Assembly: GCF_013035425.1 (NCBI RefSeq)
Contig: NZ_WQHX01000004.1
Location: 124,001-188,000, forward strand
Direction: 5' to 3'
DNA: 64,000 nucleotides
Source of the DNA: Ruegeria arenilitoris
GTDB taxonomy: Bacteria > Pseudomonadota > Alphaproteobacteria > Rhodobacterales > Rhodobacteraceae
Position numbers and translations under genes: made by a program. The notes under the pieces are model-generated. The model was given only the letters and a program-made list of their open reading frames with translations. It was not told the origin of the DNA and did no database searches. Shown here in pieces: positions 44,587 through 53,785 of the stretch (position 1 is its first letter; each line of letters opens with the position of its first letter).

Positions 44587-46395
44587 ATGGCAAGATCGCC
44601 TACCGCTAACTCGGCGCCCGGTGCACAGGAGGATCGGGCAAGCTCTAAAAAATTGGGTGTTCTTTCGTCACTTTGGCCGTTCATGCGGCCCTATCGCGCG
44701 CTTATGGCTGGTGCAACGGTCGCATTGGTGCTTACCGCCAGCATGACTCTGACGCTCCCCTTGGCAGTTCGGAGGGTTGTAGACAACTTTCGCATTGAAG
44801 ACGGCGAACTGCTTGATTGGTATTTTCTGGCGGCTCTTGGAATTGCTGCGGTACTCGCTGTCGGTACGGGCGTTCGTTATGCACTTGTGACCCGCTTGGG
44901 TGAGCGTGTGGTGGCCGATATACGAAAGGCAGTGTTTGATCGTGTTATTGGCATGAGTCCCGAGTTCTATGAACGGATCATGACGGGCGAAGTTCTGAGC
45001 CGGATCACGACAGACACAACGCTGATACAATCGGTTTTGGGGTCATCTGTTTCGATTGCTTTGCGCAACCTACTTATGTTTGTGGGTGGGCTGGCGCTGA
45101 TGCTGCTGACATCGGCCAAATTGACCGGACTGGTTTTATTGCTGATCCCGATCGTGATTGTTCCAATTCTTGTGCTTGGTCGCCGTTTGCGCGTTATCAG
45201 CCGCGAAAATCAAGATTGGATTGCTGCGTCTTCAGGAAACGCCGGAGAGGCGCTGGGCGCCGTTCAGACCGTTCAGGCGTTCACCCATGAACAGGCTAGC
45301 CGCGAGCAATTTGGCGACATGATCGAGACGTCCTATTCAGTTTCGCTACGCCGCATTCAAACTCGGGCGGTATTGACTGTCATCGTTATCTTTCTGGTGT
45401 TCTCTGGGATAGTCGGCGTTCTGTGGATGGGCGCAAATGATGTCCGCAATGGCGTTATGACCGAAGGCGTTTTGATCCAGTTCGTAATTTATTCGGTGAT
45501 TATGGCAGGCTCGGTCGCAGCCCTTTCGGAAATCTGGAGCGAACTGCAGCGCGCGGCAGGTGCGACCGAACGTCTGGTCGAGTTGCTGAACGCGCAGGAT
45601 ACAGTAAACGATTTGCCGGAAACAGCCACAATAGCGCAGCCTGTGCGCGGAGAGATCCGGTTTGAAAACGTTACCTTTCGTTATCCGGCACGTCCGGAAC
45701 AGGTTGCGTTGAACCATTTGACGCTTTCGGTTCGTCCTGGAGAGACAGTAGCGTTTGTTGGACCGTCGGGTGCGGGAAAAACAACTGTGATTCAGTTGAT
45801 TCAGCGCTTTTACGATCCGGATTCCGGGCGGGTCAGTTTGGACGGAGTCGATCTGCGCGATCTCGATCGATCCGAGTTCCGCAAGCACATGGCTTTGGTG
45901 CCGCAGGATCCTGTAATCTTTGCAGCTTCGGCAAGGGAAAACATTCGCTTCGGACGGTTGGACGCGACAGATGCCCAAGTTGAGGCAGCTGCACAAGCTG
46001 CGGCCGCGCATGATTTCATTACCGCTCTGCCGGACGGTTACGACAGCTTCGTTGGTGAGCGGGGAGTGATGCTTTCCGGTGGACAAAAGCAGCGCATCGC
46101 CATTGCCCGTGCTATCCTGCGTGACGCTCCGGTTCTATTGTTGGATGAGGCAACCTCAGCACTCGATTCAGAAAGCGAGCGTGCTGTTCAGGGTGCCGTC
46201 GATCAGATGCGTGCCGGGCGAACAACCTTGATCGTGGCCCACAGGTTGGCAACAGTAAAAAAGGCTGATCGGATAGTGGTGCTTGAAGCTGGACGTATTG
46301 CGGCACAAGGTACGCATGATGATTTGGTTGCACAGGACGGTCTATATGCCAGGCTTGCCCGCCTTCAGTTCACTGATGGCGGTGTTTCGTCGTAA
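44587..46395 (+). CDS. MsbA-type ABC exporter (fused membrane and ATPase domains)
   Basis: A 602-residue half-transporter working as a homodimer. Six membrane helices (about 35-320) are followed by an ATPase domain: Walker A GPSGAGKTT, signature LSGGQKQR, Walker B VLLLDEATSALD and switch His in IVAHRL. It belongs to the lipid/multidrug exporter group (MsbA, BmrA-like); the substrate is unknown. AAGGGCC precedes the ATG. It starts 160 bp after tRNA-Gly; a short GACCC-T5-GGGTC hairpin in that gap lacks a T tract. Confidence 0.92.
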   Translation: MARSPTANSAPGAQEDRASSKKLGVLSSLWPFMRPYRALMAGATVALVLTASMTLTLPLAVRRVVDNFRIEDGELLDWYFLAALGIAAVLAVGTGVRYALVTRLGERVVADIRKAVFDRVIGMSPEFYERIMTGEVLSRITTDTTLIQSVLGSSVSIALRNLLMFVGGLALMLLTSAKLTGLVLLLIPIVIVPILVLGRRLRVISRENQDWIAASSGNAGEALGAVQTVQAFTHEQASREQFGDMIETSYSVSLRRIQTRAVLTVIVIFLVFSGIVGVLWMGANDVRNGVMTEGVLIQFVIYSVIMAGSVAALSEIWSELQRAAGATERLVELLNAQDTVNDLPETATIAQPVRGEIRFENVTFRYPARPEQVALNHLTLSVRPGETVAFVGPSGAGKTTVIQLIQRFYDPDSGRVSLDGVDLRDLDRSEFRKHMALVPQDPVIFAASARENIRFGRLDATDAQVEAAAQAAAAHDFITALPDGYDSFVGERGVMLSGGQKQRIAIARAILRDAPVLLLDEATSALDSESERAVQGAVDQMRAGRTTLIVAHRLATVKKADRIVVLEAGRIAAQGTHDDLVAQDGLYARLARLQFTDGGVSS

Positions 46396-46551
46396 TGTGA
46401 CGTACCGGCACGTCGGGAACCGTCGCAGCGTCATACTACAGTTAAATGGCTTCCACGGTTAAGCCCTCGCTTGCGTGGGCACTGTTTTGCTTCCATCTTG
46501 GGGCAAACAAACACCCTTGCACGTTAGGGGAGAAAATCGGGGAGGAACCAA

Positions 46552-48441
46552 ATGGCCTTTGTAGGACTGGAAGACAAAGTGCGTATCGAACAGGAAATGG
46601 CTTGGGAAGACAGGGACGTGCCTGTAACTTTCCACCAATTGCTGACGCGCACGGCGGCTAATTTTCCGAATCACAACGCAATGAGCTTCCAGCTTTTGTC
46701 TGGCCCGACGGATAAGGCTGAGACACTGACCTGGTCCGAACTTCTGGGCAAAGTCAATCAGGCGGCAAACCTCTTTCGTTCGCTGGGTGTCGGGGAAAAA
46801 GATGTTGTCGCTTATGTTTTGCCAAATTGCAACGAGACGCTTGCCACATTGATGGGCGGCGCAGTCGCCGGGATAGTGAACCCGATCAATCCGCTGCTGG
46901 AGCCTGAACAGATCGCGGCCATATTGCGTGAAACCAACGCAAAGGTCGTTGTCACGTTGAAATCCTTCCCCAAAACGGATGTTGCACAAAAAGTCGAAGA
47001 AGCGGTTAGACACGCGCCGAGCGTTAACACCGTTTTGGAAATCGATCTAAACCGCTATTTAACGCCGCCGAAATCGTGGCTCGTGCCCTTACTTCGCCCC
47101 AAAATGGGCGACAAAGAGAAATTGGCACACGCCGATTACCTGAACTTTAACAAGGAAATTGCCAAGCAACCGACGACCCTGACCTTCGAAGACAGCAAGG
47201 AGGATCGAGTTGCCTGTTTCTTCCACACGGGTGGAACAACTGGCATGCCAAAGGTGGCACAGCACAAGTATTCTGGACTGATTTATAATGGCTGGCTTGG
47301 CAACACGCTGTTGTTTGACGAAAACGACGTAATCATGTGCCCGTTGCCGATGTTCCACGTTTTTGCGGTGCATGTGATCATCATGGCGGCCGTCTCTTCG
47401 GGGGCGCATGTAATATTCCCCACACCAGCGGGTTATCGCGGAGACGGCGTATTCGACAATTTCTGGAAACTTATCGAGCGCTGGAAGGTGTCGTTCATCA
47501 TCACCGTTCCAACAGCAATTTCCGCTAAGATGCAGCGACCCGTAGACGCGGATATCTCGAGTGTGAAAACGGCCTTCTCTGGTTCAGCACCTCTGCCGGT
47601 CGAACTTTTCCGCCGCTTCGAAGAGGCGACGGGGGTCACAATCGTCGAAGGTTACGGCCTGACCGAAGCAACCTGTCTGGTCTCGTGCAACCCGGTGGAC
47701 GGAGAGAAGAAGATCGGCTCGATCGGCATTCCATTTCCGTACACTGACGTGAAAATCCTACAGGATGGCGCTGATGGACCGATAGAGTGCGATACTGATC
47801 AAGTGGGGGAGATTTGCATTTCAAACCCCGGTGTTTTCCCAGGCAATACGTATACCGAGGCGGAAAAGAACACGAACCTGTATCATTTCGACAAGTACTT
47901 ACGGACGGGGGACCTGGGCCGTTTTGATGAAGACGGTTACCTCTGGATAACCGGTCGTGCCAAGGACCTGATCATTCGTGGGGGTCACAATATCGATCCC
48001 GCGGAAATCGAAGAGGCATTGTTGGGTCACGACGCGGTGGCATTCGCAGGTGCCATTGGCCAGCCGGATTCCCATTCGGGCGAAGTACCGTGCGCCTTTG
48101 TCGAATTGGTTGACGGTGCCAGTGCAACGGAACAAGAGCTGATGGAATACTGCAAGGTCCATGTGCACGAACGTGCCGCGCAACCCAAGCACATGACGAT
48201 TCTGGACGAATTGCCAAAAACTGCTGTGGGTAAGGTATTTAAACCGGATTTGCGCAAACAGGCCATCACCCGCATTTACAATGAGGCTTTGGAATCGGCG
48301 GGTGTTTCTGCCCGCGTAGTGTCGGTAGTCGATGATAAAAAGCGTGGCCTTGTTGCACAGCTTGACGCGAACGGCTCCTCCGAGGACGATGTTGCCAAAG
48401 TTTTGGGGTCGTTCACCCGACCATGGGAGCGTTCTGAATAA
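46552..48441 (+). CDS. AMP-binding acyl-CoA synthetase
   Basis: A 629-residue adenylate-forming ligase that would activate a fatty or other carboxylic acid with ATP and CoA. Motifs in order: HTGGTTGMPK (P-loop), GYGLTEATC, YLRTGDLGRFDEDGY, GRAKDLIIRGGHNIDP and the C-terminal catalytic Lys in ELPKTAVGKVFK. It resembles long/medium-chain 'acyl-CoA synthetase' proteins with a roughly 60-residue C-terminal extension (VARVVSVVDDKK-type). It is followed after 12 bp by an HSL-type esterase, with which it forms an operon. Confidence 0.93.
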   Translation: MAFVGLEDKVRIEQEMAWEDRDVPVTFHQLLTRTAANFPNHNAMSFQLLSGPTDKAETLTWSELLGKVNQAANLFRSLGVGEKDVVAYVLPNCNETLATLMGGAVAGIVNPINPLLEPEQIAAILRETNAKVVVTLKSFPKTDVAQKVEEAVRHAPSVNTVLEIDLNRYLTPPKSWLVPLLRPKMGDKEKLAHADYLNFNKEIAKQPTTLTFEDSKEDRVACFFHTGGTTGMPKVAQHKYSGLIYNGWLGNTLLFDENDVIMCPLPMFHVFAVHVIIMAAVSSGAHVIFPTPAGYRGDGVFDNFWKLIERWKVSFIITVPTAISAKMQRPVDADISSVKTAFSGSAPLPVELFRRFEEATGVTIVEGYGLTEATCLVSCNPVDGEKKIGSIGIPFPYTDVKILQDGADGPIECDTDQVGEICISNPGVFPGNTYTEAEKNTNLYHFDKYLRTGDLGRFDEDGYLWITGRAKDLIIRGGHNIDPAEIEEALLGHDAVAFAGAIGQPDSHSGEVPCAFVELVDGASATEQELMEYCKVHVHERAAQPKHMTILDELPKTAVGKVFKPDLRKQAITRIYNEALESAGVSARVVSVVDDKKRGLVAQLDANGSSEDDVAKVLGSFTRPWERSE

Positions 48442-48453
48442 ACTGGAGGGACA

Positions 48454-49377
48454 ATGAACTATGAGCGCCTAATCGACGAAGAGACATGGGCGTTCATACG
48501 CCGCACTGCCGAAAGCTATCCCGATGATGCGGTCGAGTTGTCTATTTCGGATCAGCGCCGCCTGTATGACCGGATGTGCGCCGATTTTCGCCAACCAAGA
48601 CCAAACGGCGTGATAACACAGGATATGTCGGCCGATAGCGTTCCCGTCAGGGTCTATACGGCCGGTACTCCAACAAGAACAGTTGTCTATTTTCATGGTG
48701 GCGGTTTTGTTGTTGGTGGGTTGGACAGTCACGACGATGTTTGCGCCGAATTTTGCGCGCAAACCGGCTATCGGATCGTTGCTGTGGAATACAGGCTTTG
48801 CCCTGAACACGCGCATCCCGCACAGTTCCGGGACAGTTGGGACGCTCTTAATTGGGTGGTTCGTAAGTTTGGCGATCCCATTGTCTTGGTTGGCGATAGC
48901 GCCGGCGGCAATCTCGCTGCGGCACTGGCGCACTATGCACGAGATCGAGTGGAAAACATTCTGGGACAAGTCCTGATCTACCCCGGATTAGGAGGTGACA
49001 CATCAAAGGGGTCGTACGTCGAGCACGCGCACGCACCGCTTCTGACCCGTGAAGACGTTCTGTTTTATGAACGGGTTCGATGTGGCGGCAATATCCCTGA
49101 AGGGGACCCCAGCTTTGCACCGCTACATGACACTAATTTTGTCGGGCTGCCGCCAACTGTCGTTGTAACAGCCGATTGCGACCCTCTGCGCGATGATGGT
49201 GCCACTTACTGCAAACGGATTACAGCGGCAGGCGGGACGGCCTGTTGGATAAATGAATCCGGTTTGATTCATGGTTATTTGCGCGCCCGAACATCAGTGA
49301 AGCGTGCAGCCGACAGTTTCGAACGAATATCGGTAGCAATCGAGGCCTTGGGACAGGGCCTTTGGCCTTATGATTGA
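48454..49377 (+). CDS. Alpha/beta hydrolase of the hormone-sensitive lipase family
   Basis: A 307-residue carboxylesterase. The oxyanion-hole motif HGGGF (81-85) and nucleophile motif GDSAGGN place it in bacterial family IV; the acid in TADCDPLRDDG and His in GLIHGYL complete the triad. It lies 12 bp behind the acyl-CoA synthetase gene, suggesting that it releases an acid which the synthetase activates; that is inference. The stop is 3 bp from the convergent phosphodiesterase gene. Confidence 0.93.
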   Translation: MNYERLIDEETWAFIRRTAESYPDDAVELSISDQRRLYDRMCADFRQPRPNGVITQDMSADSVPVRVYTAGTPTRTVVYFHGGGFVVGGLDSHDDVCAEFCAQTGYRIVAVEYRLCPEHAHPAQFRDSWDALNWVVRKFGDPIVLVGDSAGGNLAAALAHYARDRVENILGQVLIYPGLGGDTSKGSYVEHAHAPLLTREDVLFYERVRCGGNIPEGDPSFAPLHDTNFVGLPPTVVVTADCDPLRDDGATYCKRITAAGGTACWINESGLIHGYLRARTSVKRAADSFERISVAIEALGQGLWPYD

Positions 49378-49380
49378 GTA

Positions 49381-50217
49381 CTAGCGCAGAAAAGTATCCG
49401 CCTTCATCGTATCAGCCAGTGGCGCACCGATTCGATCCAGAATTGTTGGCGCCAACTGCAACTGATCAACCACGACGTCCGGCTCAGGACCTACGGCGTC
49501 ACCAAAGTAATAAAGCGCCGTCTCTTGCTGCAGCTGGCTGCGCCCCCCGTGGTGGCCGCGTTCGTCCTGACCGTGATCGGCAGTCACAATTACCTCATAA
49601 CCCATCTTCCTCCAGCGAGTTATAAAAGGCGCCAGCATCTCGTCCATGACAAAGCAGGCGTGATCCATTTCTTCGCCTTCGTGAAAGAACCGATGCCCCA
49701 TGCTGTCAAGCGTGCAGGTGTGTAAGAGGCCGTAGTCCAGTTCAAACCGCAGACAAAGATTGGTTAGAGAAGCGAACAGGTCCACGTCGCATGGCGTCAT
49801 CTGATTGGCCTTGCCATAACCTGTCATCGAATGAAACCGACCGTGGTTTATCGTCGTGCTTTCGGGTTCGTCATATTCAACGTCGCGGACGTAATCGTAT
49901 GGGTGTCGGTTAAAGAACTGGGACCAGTAGCTGTGCGCTACTGCGCCGGTGACGCCACCAGCCTCGCGCACCTGACTGAAGATGTCCTTGTGATTCAGGC
50001 GAAAGACATTGGCGTTTCCGGTGCAACCGTGCTCTTGCGGAGAAACACCTGTGTGAATGGAAGCGTAGCAACTTGCGGAAGTCGACGGTAGCACCGAGCG
50101 GTGTTTCCAAATTCTGGCTTCACCGCTATCGACCCATCCTTCAAGGTTCCCGAATAGACGGCGGAAATTGCGCCACGGGACGCCATCCAGAATGATCAGC
50201 AGCAGTTTACGTTTCAT
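49381..50217 (-). CDS. Alkaline-phosphatase-superfamily hydrolase (type I phosphodiesterase/nucleotide pyrophosphatase-like)
   Basis: A 278-residue member of the metal-dependent phosphodiesterase fold: ILDGVPW for the first metal Asp, PSTSASCYASIHTGVSP for the nucleophile Ser/Thr region, GHRFFHEGEEMD and TADHGQDERGHHGG for the remaining metal ligands. Relatives cleave nucleotide or phosphonate/phospholipid esters. It is compact for the family. It stands alone, 150 bp downstream of the dpp operon, whose terminator lies in the gap. Confidence 0.9.
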   Translation of the reverse strand: MKRKLLLIILDGVPWRNFRRLFGNLEGWVDSGEARIWKHRSVLPSTSASCYASIHTGVSPQEHGCTGNANVFRLNHKDIFSQVREAGGVTGAVAHSYWSQFFNRHPYDYVRDVEYDEPESTTINHGRFHSMTGYGKANQMTPCDVDLFASLTNLCLRFELDYGLLHTCTLDSMGHRFFHEGEEMDHACFVMDEMLAPFITRWRKMGYEVIVTADHGQDERGHHGGRSQLQQETALYYFGDAVGPEPDVVVDQLQLAPTILDRIGAPLADTMKADTFLR

Positions 50218-50301
50218 TAGCTTGTTCCCAGCGGATGGCTTTCTCTTGGCACGTTAACTGTTTGATATATGTTGGATCGCCTGTTCACGCCTTGAATAGT
50301 A

Positions 50302-50338
50302 AAATCCCGACACAAGCTTGAGCAGAGTGCCGGGATTT
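50302..50338 (-). terminator. Rho-independent terminator of the dpp operon
   Basis: Stem AAATCCCG(g)CAC / GTG(t)CGGGATTT with one mismatch and a 13-nt loop, 30 nt past the stop of the fused ATPase gene. On the minus strand it is followed by TTTACTATTC. Confidence 0.8.
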
Positions 50339-50367
50339 AAAGTTTCTTGCGACTTCCAAACGTTGGA

Positions 50368-52005
50368 TTAGTTTCCTGCGCTTTCCATTTTGCGGTGCGC
50401 GACGACCTCTTCCAGCCAACCTAAATGCATTTCGGGAACCGAGCTGAGCAGTAAGTCGGTGTAGTCATCAAACGGTGGACTCAACACTTGGCTCTTGGAG
50501 CCATATCGAACCACGCGTCCCTGATACATGACCGCTATACTATCGCTGATCGCACGCACAGTCGCCAGATCGTGGGTAATGAACAGATAAGCCACATCCT
50601 CAATCTTCTGCAAATCCAACAGCAGCTTGAGAATGCCGTCTGCCACCAATGGGTCGAGCGCAGAGGTAACCTCATCGCAAATGATCATCTTGGGCTTAGC
50701 AGCAAGTGAACGAGCGATACAGACACGCTGTTTCTGCCCGCCGGACAGCTCGGCGGGATAGCGATCCATGAACTTCTCACCCAGTTCGATCTCATCCAGC
50801 AACTCGATAATCCGTTTGCGTTTTTCCGCACCACGCATGTTGAAATAGAATTCCAGCGGACGCCCGATAATTGTTCCAACCGTCTGACGCGGGTTCATCG
50901 CGACGTCAGCCATTTGGTAGATCATCTGCAACTCTCGCAGATCCTCACGGCTGCGTCCTTTCAGATCAGAGCTGAGCTTGCGCCCGGCAAACGTTATATC
51001 GCCGTCGCGTGGCGGCAGTAGTCCCGTTACAACGCGGGCCAGCGTCGACTTACCTGATCCGGATTCTCCAACAACAGCGAGTGTTTGTCCGGGGTGCAGT
51101 TCCACATTGACGTTATGTAGCACGTCGAAATTCAGCCCTTTGTAGCGTGCAGTGATCCCGTCGACGCTCAACACTGGTTCTGGCGTAGGCTTTTTCTCGT
51201 CGTGTTCGATGGAACGAACTGAGACCAAAGCCTGGGTGTATTCTTCTTGTGGGTTATTAATTATTTGATCGGTATCGCCATACTCAACCGTATCACCCAT
51301 GCGAAGAACCATGATGTCATCGCTCACCTGCGCCACAACGGCAAGGTCATGCGTGATATAGAGCGCTGCGACACCTGTATCGGCTATGGCTTCTTTGATG
51401 GCCATAAGAACGTCGATTTGAGTCGTAACGTCCAGCGCCGTAGTGGGTTCGTCGAATACTACTAAGTCGGGCTCAGGGCAGAGCGCGAGCGCTGTCATGC
51501 ATCGCTGTAACTGTCCGCCCGAAACCTGGTGAGGATAGCGATCACCTATGTTGTCAGGATCAGGCAGGCCCAATTTTGCAAATAATTCACGCGCCCGCCG
51601 TTCAGCCTCCTTACGAGAAAACTTTTTATGCTCGACCGCAGCTTCTACCACCTGATCCATGATCTTTTTCGCAGGATTGAAAGATGCCGCAGCAGATTGC
51701 GAAACATAGGTAACTTCACCGCCGCGTAAATTGCGAATGTCACCAACAGAGGTTTTTAGAATATCGCGTCCGTTGACCCAAACTTCGCCCCCTGTGATCT
51801 CAACACCTCCTCGGCCGTAGGCCATCGAGGCCAGACCGATGGTAGATTTACCTGCGCCTGATTCACCAATCAGGCCCAAAACCTTGCCTCGTTCGAGGTC
51901 AAAACTGACCCCATGCACGATTTCGATGTCATGTGGTTTTTCACCCGGCGGGTAGACCGTGGCACCGATTTTGAGGTCGCGGACCTTGAGAAGGGTATCA
52001 CTCAT
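50368..52005 (-). CDS. Dipeptide/oligopeptide ABC transporter, fused two-ATPase subunit (DppD-DppF)
   Basis: A 545-residue cytosolic protein with two complete ATPase domains: first half GESGAGKST, VSGGQLQRCM, LVVFDEPTTALD; second half GESGSGKST, LSGGQKQRVC, MIICDEVTSALD. It supplies both nucleotide-binding sites that are usually on separate DppD and DppF proteins. Its start overlaps the dppC stop by 4 nt. It energises import of the ligand captured by the dppA product. Confidence 0.94.
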   Translation of the reverse strand: MSDTLLKVRDLKIGATVYPPGEKPHDIEIVHGVSFDLERGKVLGLIGESGAGKSTIGLASMAYGRGGVEITGGEVWVNGRDILKTSVGDIRNLRGGEVTYVSQSAAASFNPAKKIMDQVVEAAVEHKKFSRKEAERRARELFAKLGLPDPDNIGDRYPHQVSGGQLQRCMTALALCPEPDLVVFDEPTTALDVTTQIDVLMAIKEAIADTGVAALYITHDLAVVAQVSDDIMVLRMGDTVEYGDTDQIINNPQEEYTQALVSVRSIEHDEKKPTPEPVLSVDGITARYKGLNFDVLHNVNVELHPGQTLAVVGESGSGKSTLARVVTGLLPPRDGDITFAGRKLSSDLKGRSREDLRELQMIYQMADVAMNPRQTVGTIIGRPLEFYFNMRGAEKRKRIIELLDEIELGEKFMDRYPAELSGGQKQRVCIARSLAAKPKMIICDEVTSALDPLVADGILKLLLDLQKIEDVAYLFITHDLATVRAISDSIAVMYQGRVVRYGSKSQVLSPPFDDYTDLLLSSVPEMHLGWLEEVVAHRKMESAGN

Positions 52006-52817
52006 CCCCGACCTCCTTTCAACGATGTGGTTCGGTTCAGAACCCAGTCAGCTACAAGGTTAACCGATATCGCCAGTGTGGCGATGGCCACGGCAGGGTA
52101 GAGGGCCGCGCCGATACCGTAGACAATGCCATCCTTGTTTTCCTTAACAATGCCGCCCCAATCTGCCAGTGGCGGTTGAACACCCAGGCCCAGGAAGGAA
52201 AGGGTCGATACAAACAGAACCATGAAGATGAATCGCAGACCGAGTTCCGCAACCAACGGAGACAAGGCATTAGGCAGGATTTCCCTAAAAATAATCCAAC
52301 TTTGGCCTTCACCACGTAGTTTGGCGGCCTCAACATAGTCCATAACGGCGATATCGACAGCAACCGCACGGGCCAACCGGTAAACGCGCGTTGCGTCCAA
52401 CAGACCCATCACCACGATAAGAACCGGAATAGTGACAGGTACCATTGCAAGAACAACCAATGCTGTGATCAGCGATGGTATTGACATGACAAGGTCTACG
52501 GCACGCGACATTACTTGATCGGCCCAACCACCAAGAACTGCGGCTAGAAATCCAAGTATCGAACCGGTCACGAAGCTGAGGATCGTTGCGGCCGTCGCGA
52601 TGAAAATCGTAGTACGCCCGCCATAGATCATCCGGCTAAGCAGATCGCGGCCGATATTGTCGGTCCCAAGCCAGAATTCCGAACTCGAAGGTTCCCAGAC
52701 ATCGCCAACAACTTCGGCCATGCCATACGGGGCAAGCAAGGGTGCGAAAATAGCGATGACGAAATACAAGGCTGTAAAAGCCAGCCCGATCATTGCGGAA
52801 ATTGGGATGTTCTTCAT
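52002..52817 (-). CDS. Dipeptide/oligopeptide ABC transporter permease (DppC-like)
   Basis: A 271-residue inner-membrane permease with about six helices and the binding-protein-dependent EAA loop (ILPNALSPLVAELGLRF). The N-terminal region carries the typical GTDNIGRDLLSRMIYGGR segment before TM2. It overlaps the dppB stop and the ATPase start by 4 nt each, giving strict coupling. Assigned to the peptide/nickel class by sequence; the true ligand is unknown. Confidence 0.94.
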   Translation of the reverse strand: MKNIPISAMIGLAFTALYFVIAIFAPLLAPYGMAEVVGDVWEPSSSEFWLGTDNIGRDLLSRMIYGGRTTIFIATAATILSFVTGSILGFLAAVLGGWADQVMSRAVDLVMSIPSLITALVVLAMVPVTIPVLIVVMGLLDATRVYRLARAVAVDIAVMDYVEAAKLRGEGQSWIIFREILPNALSPLVAELGLRFIFMVLFVSTLSFLGLGVQPPLADWGGIVKENKDGIVYGIGAALYPAVAIATLAISVNLVADWVLNRTTSLKGGRG

Positions 52818-53770
52818 TTCGGATGCCTCAGCCTTGGGTTGGCCAGAATGGCAACGATGTCCGCAATCATGTTCAGCCCGATATATATCGCCGCGAAAAT
52901 GACCCCGCAGGCCAGTACTACTGGCACGTCGCGCTTGGTCACGTGGTCCACAAGGTACTGTCCCATGCCGGGATAAACGAAAACGACCTCGACAACTACG
53001 ACGCCTACAACGAGATAAGCGAGGTTCAGCATCACCACGTTTACGATGGGTGCGACGGAGTTGGGCAATGCATGGCGATAGATAATCTTGAAATTGTTCA
53101 GGCCCTTTAACTCGGCCGTTTCAACGTAAGCCGACTGCATAACGTTCAGGATTGCGGCGCGGGTCATCCGCATCATATGAGCCAAAACCACCATGGTTAG
53201 CACAATGACTGGCAAAGCAATCGAATTCAGTTTTTGTCCCAGCGTCATTGATTCATTGATCATGGCAAGCGGCGAGAACATGCCGAGCTTTACCGCGATA
53301 AAGTAGACCAGCACGTAACCGATCAAAAACTCAGGAATAGATATAGTTGTAAGGGTCACTGCCGAAATCAGCTTGTCCGGCCAGCGGTCGCGGTAACGCA
53401 CAGCTAGAAGACCCAAAAAAATAGCCAGAGGCACAGATACGATCGCTGCCCAAAAGGCTAGAAACAACGTGTTGCCTAATCGACTGCCGACAGACTCCGC
53501 GATGTCGAGCTTATTCGTCAGCGACTGGCCAAGATCGCCTTGCAGGATACCCCCTAACCATTCGAAATAGCGGGTTAGGGCAGGGCGATCCAGGCCCATT
53601 TCCTCGCGCAGATTTGCCAACGCTTCGGGGGTTGCAGCTTGACCAAGGACAGCCTGGGCGGCATCCCCTGGCAGGGCTTCGGTGAGGCCGAATATCAGAG
53701 CCGATGCACCGAAGAGCAGGAGGATTCCCAGCGCAAGGCGCTGGAAAACCAATTTGATGATGGGGTGCAT
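52814..53770 (-). CDS. Dipeptide/oligopeptide ABC transporter permease (DppB-like)
   Basis: A 318-residue permease with six helices, the N-terminal LGILLLFGASALIFGLTEALPGD and ALGQAAT-type DppB start, and the EAA loop YRHALPNSVAPIVNVV. It forms the membrane channel with the DppC-like protein. It follows the binding-protein gene by 15 bp and overlaps dppC by 4 nt. Confidence 0.94.
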   Translation of the reverse strand: MHPIIKLVFQRLALGILLLFGASALIFGLTEALPGDAAQAVLGQAATPEALANLREEMGLDRPALTRYFEWLGGILQGDLGQSLTNKLDIAESVGSRLGNTLFLAFWAAIVSVPLAIFLGLLAVRYRDRWPDKLISAVTLTTISIPEFLIGYVLVYFIAVKLGMFSPLAMINESMTLGQKLNSIALPVIVLTMVVLAHMMRMTRAAILNVMQSAYVETAELKGLNNFKIIYRHALPNSVAPIVNVVMLNLAYLVVGVVVVEVVFVYPGMGQYLVDHVTKRDVPVVLACGVIFAAIYIGLNMIADIVAILANPRLRHPK

Positions 53771-53785
53771 TATCTGTCGTCCGTA

